Below, piece after piece: positions 8,659 to 16,056 of a stretch of 64,000 nucleotides of DNA. The position numbers were made by a program, and so were the translations under genes. How positions within the stretch are numbered: position 1 is the first letter of the stretch; every line of letters begins with the position of its first letter. Source of the stretch: Steroidobacteraceae bacterium. GTDB lineage: Bacteria; Pseudomonadota; Gammaproteobacteria; Steroidobacterales; Steroidobacteraceae. The stretch lies in contig JAPZRU010000006.1 in assembly GCA_027531255.1 (NCBI GenBank), positions 186,001 to 250,000 of the forward strand, read 5' to 3'. The notes beneath the pieces were generated by a model, which was not told the DNA's origin, ran no database searches, and worked only from the letters and a program-made list of their open reading frames with translations.

Positions 8659-10509
8659 TCACGGCGCGGCACCCGGCGGCAGGTCCAACACACGCGACAC
8701 GTGCTCCTGCAGTACCGTCATCGGCATCGCGCCGCCGTCGAGCACGGCATCGTGGAACGCGCGGATGTCGAAGGCCTCGCCGTGGCGGGTGCGCACCGCG
8801 GTGCGCAGCTCGTCCAGCACCCGGTGCCCGATCTTGTAGCCGAGCGCCTGGCCCGGGATCGCGGTCGAGTAGCGCAGCGTCTCGGAGCGGATCTCCGTCT
8901 CGGACTGGAACGTGTTGTCGCGCATGTACTGGCGCGCCTGCTCGAGCGACCAGCCGAAGTAGTTCATGCCGGGATCCACGACGAGCCGCACGGACAGGAA
9001 CGCGTCCAGCATCAACCGCCCGAGGCGATCGTACGGGTCGTCGTACAGTCCCATCTCCCCCGCCAGCTCCGCGGCGTACTCCGCCCAGCCCTCGGTATAG
9101 GCGTTGAAGCCGAAGAACATGCCGAAGGCGCGCCGGAACGGCGGGATCCGCTCGTTCTCGATCTGCAGCGCGACCTGGAAGTGATGCCCGGGCACGAGCT
9201 CGTGGTAGATGATCGGGGCGGCGAACATCAGCGAGCGCTCCTCGAGCCGCGAGCCGTTGAAGCGATACTCGCCCGTCGGCTCGGCGCGAGTCGGCGCCTG
9301 GTAGTAGCCGAAGGTCATGCTGCCCTCGGCGGCGGGGTCGAGTCGGCGCACGCCGTGCGGCGCGCGCGGCTGCTTCGAGAAGTACTCCGGAACGCGCGGC
9401 ATGATCCGCGCCATCGCCTGCAGGTAGCGCTTCGCGACGTCGTCCGGCGACTTCGCGAGGAATCGCGCGTCCTCGCGCAGCACGCGGCGGATGCCCTCGC
9501 GACCGCCGGCGATGCCGAGTTCGCGGGCGATCGCCTCGATCTCCGCGTTGATGCGCTTCACCCGCGACTCGCCGTAGGCCATCACGTCCTCGGGCGTGAC
9601 GTCGAGCGAGGTGTGGAACCGCGCGAGATCGCGATAGACCTCCTTGCCGCCGGGGTACTGGCCGAGCCCGACGGCCTGCGGTCCCTCGGTCTCCGCGCGG
9701 CGCAGGCGCGCCACGACCGCGGCGCGTGCCGGCTCCAGGCGGTCCGCGACGGCCGCCCGCACGGCCGCGACGAACCGGTCGCGGGTCGCCGCGTCGAGCG
9801 CCGCGGTCCGGCGCTCGGCGTCCGCCGGCAGGCCCGCATACCGGGCCTGCAGCGCCTCGAAGTACTCCGCCGCGGGCGCCGCGGCCGGCGCCGGCAGCCG
9901 GATGCCGCGCTGCGCCTGCGCGTCGAGGCGCGTGCCCGTCGCGGCGAGCCGCGCGGCGATGGATTCGACCAGCGAAACGTACGCGGACCGTTCCGCGTCC
10001 GTACCGAGGCGGTTGGCGGCCAGCGCCTGCGTCGCGACGTTGAGGTCGAAGGTGGTGTACGGCGTGACGGGGAACTCGTACCACCAGTGCCGTTCCGCGT
10101 TCACCCGGTGACCGAGCGACCACGCGAGGATCTCGAGCGACACGCGGTCTTCCGCGGCCAGCCGCGCCGCGTCGATCCGCGACAGTTCCGCCAGCGTCCG
10201 CTTCGCGCGCGCGACGTCGTCGCGAGCCTCTTCCAGCGTGCCGGCCGGAATGCGCTCGACCGGGAGTCCCTGCTGCAGGCGCCCATAGTAGTCGCGCTCC
10301 TGGGCGTCGGCCCAGAAGCGCTCGATCACGGCGGCCAACTCCGGGTCGGCGGCCTGGCGGGCGGCCGTGGGTGCCGGCGGCACCGACGGCTGCGGCTCTA
10401 CCGGCGCGGCGGCGCAGCCCGCCAGCGCGAGCGCCAGTACCGCCACCGCGCCCGGCAGCCGGGACGCACCCGTGGCAGTCCGGCAGTCGCGCTCGTGCGG
10501 GTGAACCAT
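8659..10509 (-). CDS. DUF885 family lipoprotein, zinc-peptidase-like
   Basis: A 616-residue protein of the DUF885 family. The N-terminus has a hydrophobic stretch ending in the lipobox LALAGC, predicting a lipid-anchored envelope protein. The C-terminal half holds HELVPGHH (around residue 435) and EGWAEYAAEL (around residue 475). These give the HExxxGHH...E arrangement of a gluzincin-like metallopeptidase. The family is seen as a set of secreted, probably peptidase enzymes of ill-defined substrate. It lies 43 bases downstream of nothing else on its strand except the symporter, with which it may be co-transcribed: the symporter starts at 8615, after this stop. A peptidase feeding the symporter is a context inference. 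Confidence 0.88.
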   Translation of the reverse strand: MVHPHERDCRTATGASRLPGAVAVLALALAGCAAAPVEPQPSVPPAPTAARQAADPELAAVIERFWADAQERDYYGRLQQGLPVERIPAGTLEEARDDVARAKRTLAELSRIDAARLAAEDRVSLEILAWSLGHRVNAERHWWYEFPVTPYTTFDLNVATQALAANRLGTDAERSAYVSLVESIAARLAATGTRLDAQAQRGIRLPAPAAAPAAEYFEALQARYAGLPADAERRTAALDAATRDRFVAAVRAAVADRLEPARAAVVARLRRAETEGPQAVGLGQYPGGKEVYRDLARFHTSLDVTPEDVMAYGESRVKRINAEIEAIARELGIAGGREGIRRVLREDARFLAKSPDDVAKRYLQAMARIMPRVPEYFSKQPRAPHGVRRLDPAAEGSMTFGYYQAPTRAEPTGEYRFNGSRLEERSLMFAAPIIYHELVPGHHFQVALQIENERIPPFRRAFGMFFGFNAYTEGWAEYAAELAGEMGLYDDPYDRLGRLMLDAFLSVRLVVDPGMNYFGWSLEQARQYMRDNTFQSETEIRSETLRYSTAIPGQALGYKIGHRVLDELRTAVRTRHGEAFDIRAFHDAVLDGGAMPMTVLQEHVSRVLDLPPGAAP

Positions 10510-10789
10510 GTGACTTCTCCAGCGCGGGTCCCGGCTACTGTGACGCAGCGTCCGCAGGATTCCTCAACGCGTGGCCCGGCTCCCGTCGGGAACCCCGGAA
10601 CCGCCGGCGCCATGACGTTCCCGACGGGCTTCGACCGGCCCAGCGTCTCCCGGTGTACCGTCGCGGCACGGCCGTGCGCAACGTCCACGCGCGCCGCCGT
10701 GCCGCGTGCGCCTTCCGAGCGCGGCCGCCGCAGAGCGGTCGAGTTCGGGGAAGATCAGGGGTTCACCCGTGAGCCATGGAGAGGCACTC

Positions 10790-11410
10790 ATGAAGCGGCA
10801 GAATTCGCAGACCCCGTCCACATCGTCGACCGGCCCGCAGACGGGCGTGCTCGCCGACCAGCCCGCCATGCAGACCGAGGCCAGCGGCCCGGGCGTCGAC
10901 ATCGGCCTCGAGGCGAAGGCGCTGACCGAAGTCGTCGGCGGACTCCAGCGCATGCTGGCGGACGAGGTGCTGCTGTACGTCAAGACGCGGAACTTCCACT
11001 GGAACGTGGAGGGCCCGGACTTCAGCGAACTCCACAAGCTGTTCGAGACTCAGTACGAGCAGCTCGACGAGATCATGGACGAGGCGGCCGAGCGCATCCG
11101 CGTGATCGGCGGCTACGCGACCGGGTCGATGGGCGAGTTCCTGGAACTCGCGACGCTGCAGGAGGTGCCCGGCGGCGCATGCACCGAGGGGCGGATGGAG
11201 GAGCGCCTGCTGGCCGATCACGAGCACATGGCGCGCGGCATGCGCGAGTTCGCGGCGCGCTGCGGCAAGGTCAACGACCTCGGCACCCAGGATTTCGTGA
11301 CCGGCGTGATGCAGGCGCACGAGAAGATGGCGTGGATGCTGCGTTCCTATGCGCGCCGGCCGATGGCGCGGCCGGGCTCGCCGTCGGCCGGCCTTTCCGG
11401 CAACGCCTGA
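10790..11410 (+). CDS. dps: Dps-family ferritin-like DNA-binding protein
   Basis: A 206-residue Dps/starvation-protection protein. The core FHWNVEGPDFSELHKLF followed by EQLDEIMDEAAERIR carries the His, Asp and Glu of the inter-subunit ferroxidase centre. Dps dodecamers oxidise Fe(II) with peroxide and store it, and some bind DNA. It is longer than the usual 160-170 residues because of a 35-residue polar N-terminal tail and a Pro/Gly-rich C-terminal tail that could contact DNA. The ATG at 10790 is chosen over upstream starts because GGAGAGG sits 6 bases before it. A hairpin downstream probably ends the transcript. Confidence 0.92.
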   Translation: MKRQNSQTPSTSSTGPQTGVLADQPAMQTEASGPGVDIGLEAKALTEVVGGLQRMLADEVLLYVKTRNFHWNVEGPDFSELHKLFETQYEQLDEIMDEAAERIRVIGGYATGSMGEFLELATLQEVPGGACTEGRMEERLLADHEHMARGMREFAARCGKVNDLGTQDFVTGVMQAHEKMAWMLRSYARRPMARPGSPSAGLSGNA

Positions 11411-11451
11411 GGCCGCGCACCCGCGATCGCGGACGACCCTCGCGCGGGGGA

Positions 11452-11487
11452 CCGGGCGCCGTGCGCAGCCGCGGCGCCCGGCCTTCT
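11452..11487 (+). terminator. Hairpin after dps
   Basis: CCGGGCGCCG (11452-11461) pairs perfectly with CGGCGCCCGG (11472-11481) across a 10-base loop and is followed by CCTTCT. The T run is weak, so it could be an intrinsic terminator or only a stabilising 3' hairpin. It lies 41 bases past the dps stop. Confidence 0.5.
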
Positions 11488-11708
11488 CGTGCCTGGACGA
11501 GCCTTGGCCCTGGGCCGGGACCCGGGGCTCGCCGTCCGGGCCGTCGAGCTCCGGATGCAGGGGGACGCCATCGCCACCGCCGACTGCGCTTCGACCTGCG
11601 GATTCGCAATCGCCGTATCTCAAGAGTTCCCGGTCCTGCGACGAAACACGAAGCCGGATGTACGGCTTTCGTACACACTCATGAAGTGCGCTCTCCAGGA
11701 GGGAGAGG

Positions 11709-11915
11709 ATGCGGAGCAGAGGGATGCCGAGACACGAAGCCAACCAGGAAGAGGCGCACCGCCGCGAACGGGCGAAGCGGAGCGCAGAGCGGTGGTACCG
11801 CACGGAACCCACGCGCGCCGAGACGGTGCGGGCGCGACCCCACGATACCTACGGCTGCGTGGACTGGTTCGACTACGGCCGCCCGGAGCCGCCGGGCCGG
11901 ACGGTCGCCGGTTGA
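11709..11915 (+). CDS. Small charged hypothetical protein (68 aa)
   Basis: A short open frame lying in the 616-base gap between dps and the NADH dehydrogenase gene. It begins with an ATG at 11709 preceded by a strong purine-rich ribosome-binding site (AGGAGGGAG, 6 bases away). The product is rich in Arg, Glu and Pro and ends in an aromatic patch (TYGCVDWFDYGRPEPPG). No signal peptide, membrane segment or known domain is visible. The good ribosome-binding site and the ordered composition favour a real gene. In this GC-rich DNA short random frames are common, so this stays tentative. Apart from it and the dps hairpin, I see nothing in 11411-12026. Confidence 0.4.
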   Translation: MRSRGMPRHEANQEEAHRRERAKRSAERWYRTEPTRAETVRARPHDTYGCVDWFDYGRPEPPGRTVAG

Positions 11916-12026
11916 TGCCAAGAGCGCCCCGTCGGCACTTCCGCCGGGGCTCGAACCGTGTACGCGCGCAGGACGGCGCTGCTGGACCGATCCCGAAGCG
12001 CCGCCGGCCAGGGAGGGATTCGATCG

Positions 12027-13451
12027 ATGACCGGACTTCCTGCGCGCCGCCCTGACCCCGCCTCCTCCACTGCTGCGGCGGACGGCCCGCGCCGGCTGGT
12101 CATCGTGGGCGGCGGCATCGGCGGCATCGCGCTCGCCAGGAAGCTCGCGAATCATCCGGGTTTCGACGTCACGCTGCTCGATCGGCAGAATCACTTCGTG
12201 TTCCAGCCGCTGCTGTACCAGGTCGCCACTTCGGCGCTGGGCGCCACCGACATCGCCGTACCGATCCGCTTCCTGCTGCGCAGGGCCGGCAACGTCCGGG
12301 TGTTGCAGGCCGAGGTCACCGGGGTCGACGCCCGCGCGCGACGCGTCGACACCTCCGTGGGCGCATTCGGTTACGACGTGCTGGTCGTCGCGGCCGGCGT
12401 CGAGTCGAGCTACTTCGGCCACCCGGAGTGGGAGCAGACGGCCCCGTCTCTCAAGACGCTCGCGGATGCCGCCCGCATCCGCGAGCGCGTGCTCGGCGCG
12501 TTCGAGCGCGCGGAGGCACTCGAAGATCCCGTCGCGCGCGCGCGCGAACTCACGTTCGTCGTCGTCGGCGCCGGCCCCACCGGCGTCGAGCTCGCCGGTG
12601 CCCTGGCGGAACTCGCGAAGGACGCGCTGCGCCAGGACTTCCGCCGCATCGATCCCCGTGACGCCCGGGTGCTGCTGGTCGAAGCCGGTGCGCGCGCGTT
12701 GACGATGTTCGAGCCCTCGCTCGGCGACAGCGCGATCCGCTTCCTGCGCGAGCGCGGCGTGGACGTGCGGCTGAACACGCGCGTCACGGACATCACGCCC
12801 GATGGCGTCGCGCTCGGCGCCGAGCGGGTGCGCAGCGCCAACGTGATCTGGGCGGCCGGGGTGCACGGCTCGCCCGTGGGCGCGTGGCTCCCGGCGGAAC
12901 GCGACCGCGCGGGCCGCGTGCTCGTGAACGACGACTGCTCGCTGCCGGGCCACCCCGAGATCTTCGTGATCGGCGACCTCGCGCACTACCGGCCGCCGAA
13001 CAAGTCGGCCGAACTGCCGGCCGTGGGCGGCGTCGCGCTGCAGATGGGGCACCACGTGGCGCGGCTGCTGAAGGGCGAACCGAAGGGCCGCCCGCGGAAG
13101 GCTTTCGCGTACTTCGATCGCGGCCAGATGGCGACGATCGGCCGCAACCACGCGATCGCCGAAATCCGGCGCCTGCACTTCGCCGGAAGACTCGCGTGGT
13201 GGATGTGGCTGTTCATCCATCTCGTCTTTCTCGCCGGCTTCCGGAACCGGCTGGCGGTGCTGCTGCACTGGGGCTGGTCGTACGTCACCCTCGAGCGCGG
13301 TGCCCGCCTGATCGTGCAGCCGCCCCGGACCGAGAAGCGCGTGGCGCTCCGGGCGCCGCCGGCACCCTCGCCGACCGTCGCGACGCCCGAACCGCCGCGC
13401 GTGCCAACTGAGCGGGCCGTCAAGTCCGAGCCCTGCGTCGAGCCGCGATAA
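12027..13451 (+). CDS. ndh: Type II NADH dehydrogenase (NDH-2)
   Basis: A 474-residue FAD-dependent NADH:quinone oxidoreductase. Two dinucleotide-binding loops are clear: GGGIGGIALA near residue 30 for FAD and GAGPTGVELAG near residue 185 for NADH. The motif FVFQPLLYQVAT is typical of NDH-2. A late GDLA segment (VIGDLAHYRPP) closes the FAD site, and the hydrophobic C-terminal helix (WWMWLFIHLVFLAGF) matches the membrane anchor of the family. NDH-2 passes electrons to quinone without pumping protons. The ATG at 12027 follows GGGAGG at 12011. It has no obvious operon partner. Confidence 0.93.
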   Translation: MTGLPARRPDPASSTAAADGPRRLVIVGGGIGGIALARKLANHPGFDVTLLDRQNHFVFQPLLYQVATSALGATDIAVPIRFLLRRAGNVRVLQAEVTGVDARARRVDTSVGAFGYDVLVVAAGVESSYFGHPEWEQTAPSLKTLADAARIRERVLGAFERAEALEDPVARARELTFVVVGAGPTGVELAGALAELAKDALRQDFRRIDPRDARVLLVEAGARALTMFEPSLGDSAIRFLRERGVDVRLNTRVTDITPDGVALGAERVRSANVIWAAGVHGSPVGAWLPAERDRAGRVLVNDDCSLPGHPEIFVIGDLAHYRPPNKSAELPAVGGVALQMGHHVARLLKGEPKGRPRKAFAYFDRGQMATIGRNHAIAEIRRLHFAGRLAWWMWLFIHLVFLAGFRNRLAVLLHWGWSYVTLERGARLIVQPPRTEKRVALRAPPAPSPTVATPEPPRVPTERAVKSEPCVEPR

Positions 13452-13492
13452 TCGGAAGCCCGCCGTGCCGGCGGCGCTGGACCCGAGCCGCG

Positions 13493-15172
13493 GTGATGGA
13501 CCGTTCCCCTGACCTTCGCGGCCGGCGGCCGCGCACTCTCTCGGCCGCGTGCCTGGCCGCGACGCTGCTGCTGCTCGCCGCCTGCGGCAAGCCCGAGGCA
13601 CCGACGCAGGCACCGGGCGCCGCCGGCCCGGTCGCGACCGATCCCGGCCCGCTGCGTCGCGGGCTCGGCGGTGAAGTCTCGACGCTCGACCCGCAGAGTC
13701 TCGGCGATGCCTACTCCGAGCAGATCGCGCGCGACCTCTACGAAGGCCTGACCGCGCACGCCCCGGACGGCAGCGTCGTGCCCGGAGCCGCGGCGGAGTG
13801 GAGCGTCACCGGCGACGGCCTCGTCTACACGTTCCGCCTGCGCGACGGTGCGCGGTGGTCGAACGGCGAGCACGTGACCGCGGCCGACTTCGTCGCCGGC
13901 CTGCGCCGCGCCGTGACCCCCGCGACCGGCGCACCCACGGCCGACGGCCTGCGCGTGATCGCAGGTGCGGCGGACGTGCTGGCCGGCCGCCGGCCTCCCG
14001 CGACGCTCGGCGTCGAAGCGCCCGATCCCCGTACCGTCGTGATCCGCCTCGAGCGGCCTGCGCCATACCTGCTCGACCTGCTGACCGCGCCGGTCGCGTT
14101 CCCCCTGCACCGGCCGTCGCTGGGCCCCGACGGTACGCTCGACACCAAGCCCGGCCGACTGGTGTCGAACGGCGCGTACGTGCTCGAGACGCTCGTGCCC
14201 GGCGATCGACTGCGCCTCGTGCGGAACCCGCGCTACTGGAACGCCGCCGCCACGGCGGTCGCCGCGGTCGAGTACCTGATGATCGCGGACGTCGACGCCG
14301 AACTGCGGCGCTACCGCGCGGGCGACCTGGACGTGACCAGCACGCTGCCGGCCACGCAGCTCGCGTGGGCCCGCGCCGAGCGGCCGGCCGAGCTGCAGGT
14401 AGGCGCCGCGCAGGCGCTCAGCCTGATCGTGTTCGACACGACGGAGGGGCCGCTCGCCCGGCACCCGGCGCTGCGCGAGGCGCTGGCGCTGGCACTCGAC
14501 CGCGAGGCGCTGGTCGAGCGCGTGCTGAAGGCGGGCCAGCTGCCCTGGTACTCCATGGTCTCACCCGGCCTCGGTGGCTACGCGCCAGCCGAGTACACGT
14601 GGGCACGCGAACCGGCGGCGGCGCGGATCGCCCGCGCGCGGGCGCTGGTGCGCTCGGCGGGATACGGGCCACACCGCCCGCTGCGTCTGCGCGTGCTGCA
14701 CCACCAGAACGAGAACAACCGCAACACCGCGCTCGCCGCCGGCGCGTGGTGGAAGGAGCGGCTCGGCGTCGAGGTCGAATTCGTCGAGCGCGAGTTCCGC
14801 ACGTTCCTGGCGCTGCGCCGGCACCGGGCGGCCTGGGACGCGATGGTCACCGCGGTGACGGCCGACTATCTGGATCCGGGGTCGCTGCTGTCGATGTTCC
14901 GCTCGGACGCACCCGACAACGACACCGGCCTCGCGGACGCCGAGTTCGACGCGCTGCTCGATCGCGCCGGCGCGAGTCCCGAGATCCCGCGACGACACGA
15001 ACTGTACCGCGCCGCGGAGACGCGGCTGCTCGGGCGCTACGCCGCCACGCCCGTGTACGTGATCGTCAATCGACGGCTCGTCGCGCCCCGCGTCGAGGGC
15101 GCCGTACTCACGCCCGCGAATCGCACCTACACGCGTCACCTGCGCTGGCGCGCCGCGCGGCCTTACGGGTAA
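13493..15172 (+). CDS. Oligopeptide-type ABC transporter solute-binding lipoprotein
   Basis: A 559-residue SBP_bac_5 family protein resembling OppA/MppA. The N-terminus has a hydrophobic core ending in LLAAC, a lipobox, but lipoproteins of this type are more usual in Gram-positives. A signal peptidase II product anchored in the periplasm is expected. The domain starts with the ligand-free pattern EVSTLDPQSLGDAYSEQIARDLYEGL and continues with WSNGEHVTAADFV, both hallmarks of the family. No permease or ATPase genes are adjacent, so it either works with a transporter encoded elsewhere or has a sensing role. A GTG at 13493 and an ATG one codon later are both possible starts. Confidence 0.9.
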   Translation: MMDRSPDLRGRRPRTLSAACLAATLLLLAACGKPEAPTQAPGAAGPVATDPGPLRRGLGGEVSTLDPQSLGDAYSEQIARDLYEGLTAHAPDGSVVPGAAAEWSVTGDGLVYTFRLRDGARWSNGEHVTAADFVAGLRRAVTPATGAPTADGLRVIAGAADVLAGRRPPATLGVEAPDPRTVVIRLERPAPYLLDLLTAPVAFPLHRPSLGPDGTLDTKPGRLVSNGAYVLETLVPGDRLRLVRNPRYWNAAATAVAAVEYLMIADVDAELRRYRAGDLDVTSTLPATQLAWARAERPAELQVGAAQALSLIVFDTTEGPLARHPALREALALALDREALVERVLKAGQLPWYSMVSPGLGGYAPAEYTWAREPAAARIARARALVRSAGYGPHRPLRLRVLHHQNENNRNTALAAGAWWKERLGVEVEFVEREFRTFLALRRHRAAWDAMVTAVTADYLDPGSLLSMFRSDAPDNDTGLADAEFDALLDRAGASPEIPRRHELYRAAETRLLGRYAATPVYVIVNRRLVAPRVEGAVLTPANRTYTRHLRWRAARPYG

Positions 15173-15255
15173 GGTTCGCCTGCGGGAAGCCCGGACGCTG
15201 CCGTCGCGCGCGTTTCGGCACGCGTCCCGCCAACTTTCAGCCGCACGGAGTCCGA

Positions 15256-15738
15256 ATGCAGCCGCTCACCGACGTCGTCCTCGCGTCTCCGCTGGGCAAG
15301 GAACTCGCCCGGCCCGAAGCCGAAGCGCTCGCCGCCATCGTCCGCGTGCGCGACCTCGCCGACGGCGAGGTGCTGCTGCCCGAAGGTGCCCGCGACAGCC
15401 ACCTGCACGTCATCCTGGATGGCCGCGTCAACGTCGCACGCCGCGTCGAATCCGGCGCCGGCTGGAACGTACTCTACTCGCTCTCGCGCGGCGACCTCGT
15501 CGGCGAACTCTCGTTCATGGACGACGAGCCGCGCTACGCGAGCCTCGTCGCCTCGGGCCCGACGCGCGTGCTGATGCTCGGCCGTGCGGACTTCGAGCAG
15601 TTGCTCGCCTCGCAGCCGCTGGTGGTCTACAAGGTGATGCGCGCGATCATGCGCGTCGCGCACGACGTCCAGCGCCGGCTCAGCCGCCAGATGCTCGAAC
15701 TGCAGAACTACCTGTACCGCCCGGGTGCGAAGTACTGA
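15256..15738 (+). CDS. Single-domain cyclic-nucleotide-binding protein
   Basis: A 160-residue protein that is essentially one cNMP-binding (CAP_ED) domain. The beta-roll is visible as DGEVLLPEGARDSHLHVILDG then SRGDLVGELSFMDDEPRYASLVA, the second stretch covering the phosphate-binding cassette region. No helix-turn-helix domain follows, so it is not a CRP-type transcription factor; the tail is a basic helical segment (VMRAIMRVAHDVQRRLSRQ) that could mediate dimerisation. Such stand-alone proteins are generally of unknown function. The gene starts 83 bases after the OppA-like gene in the same direction and converges on the DUF4404 gene. Confidence 0.85.
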   Translation: MQPLTDVVLASPLGKELARPEAEALAAIVRVRDLADGEVLLPEGARDSHLHVILDGRVNVARRVESGAGWNVLYSLSRGDLVGELSFMDDEPRYASLVASGPTRVLMLGRADFEQLLASQPLVVYKVMRAIMRVAHDVQRRLSRQMLELQNYLYRPGAKY

Positions 15739-15751
15739 GCCGCCGGCTCAG
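15735..15751. terminator. Small convergent hairpin between the cNMP and DUF4404 genes
   Basis: CTGAGCC and GGCTCAG form a perfect 7-base stem with a 3-base loop, covering the stop codons of both convergent genes. There is no T run, so its role as a terminator is a guess. Confidence 0.35.
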
Positions 15752-16056
15752 ATCCCGGCCTTGCCGAGCACGTCCGCGATCTGCCGCAGGGACGCGGCCA
15801 GCGAGGGGTGCTCGGCCTCGAACCTCACCGCCAGCGCCTCGAGCCCGCCGGGCGTCGGCGCTTCGGCCGCGGTCGCGGCGAGGCGGTCCGGTTCGAGGCG
15901 CCGGATGTCTTCCAGCACGACGCCGAGCAGGCGGCGGGATTCCGCGTCCAGCGTGGTGGAACCGGCGAGTTCCGCGTGCAGGCGCTGGAGCAGCGCGGGC
16001 AGTTCCCGAGCATCGGGACGGGCGGTACCGCCGGCGGACGAGATCGGATCGGTCAT
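15748..16056 (-). CDS. DUF4404 family protein
   Basis: A 102-residue acidic, helical protein matching DUF4404: LPALLQRLHAELAGSTTLDAESRRLLGVVLEDIRRL, then a second helical repeat (ALAVRFEAEHPSLAASLRQIADVLGKAGI). The ending FEAEHPxLxxxLxxxxDxLxxxGI is characteristic of the family. Its function is not known. Its ATG overlaps the stop of the upstream histidine kinase by four bases (ATGA), so the two are translationally coupled and may work together, for example as a small output or regulator of the kinase. No membrane segment is visible. Confidence 0.8.
   Translation of the reverse strand: MTDPISSAGGTARPDARELPALLQRLHAELAGSTTLDAESRRLLGVVLEDIRRLEPDRLAATAAEAPTPGGLEALAVRFEAEHPSLAASLRQIADVLGKAGI

Noticed and set aside
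8614-12030. Plus-strand open frame of 1138 codons opposite the DUF885 gene
   Set aside because: Composition is that of a shadow and the frame runs through dps and intergenic DNA; the minus strand has a lipoprotein with zinc-peptidase motifs.
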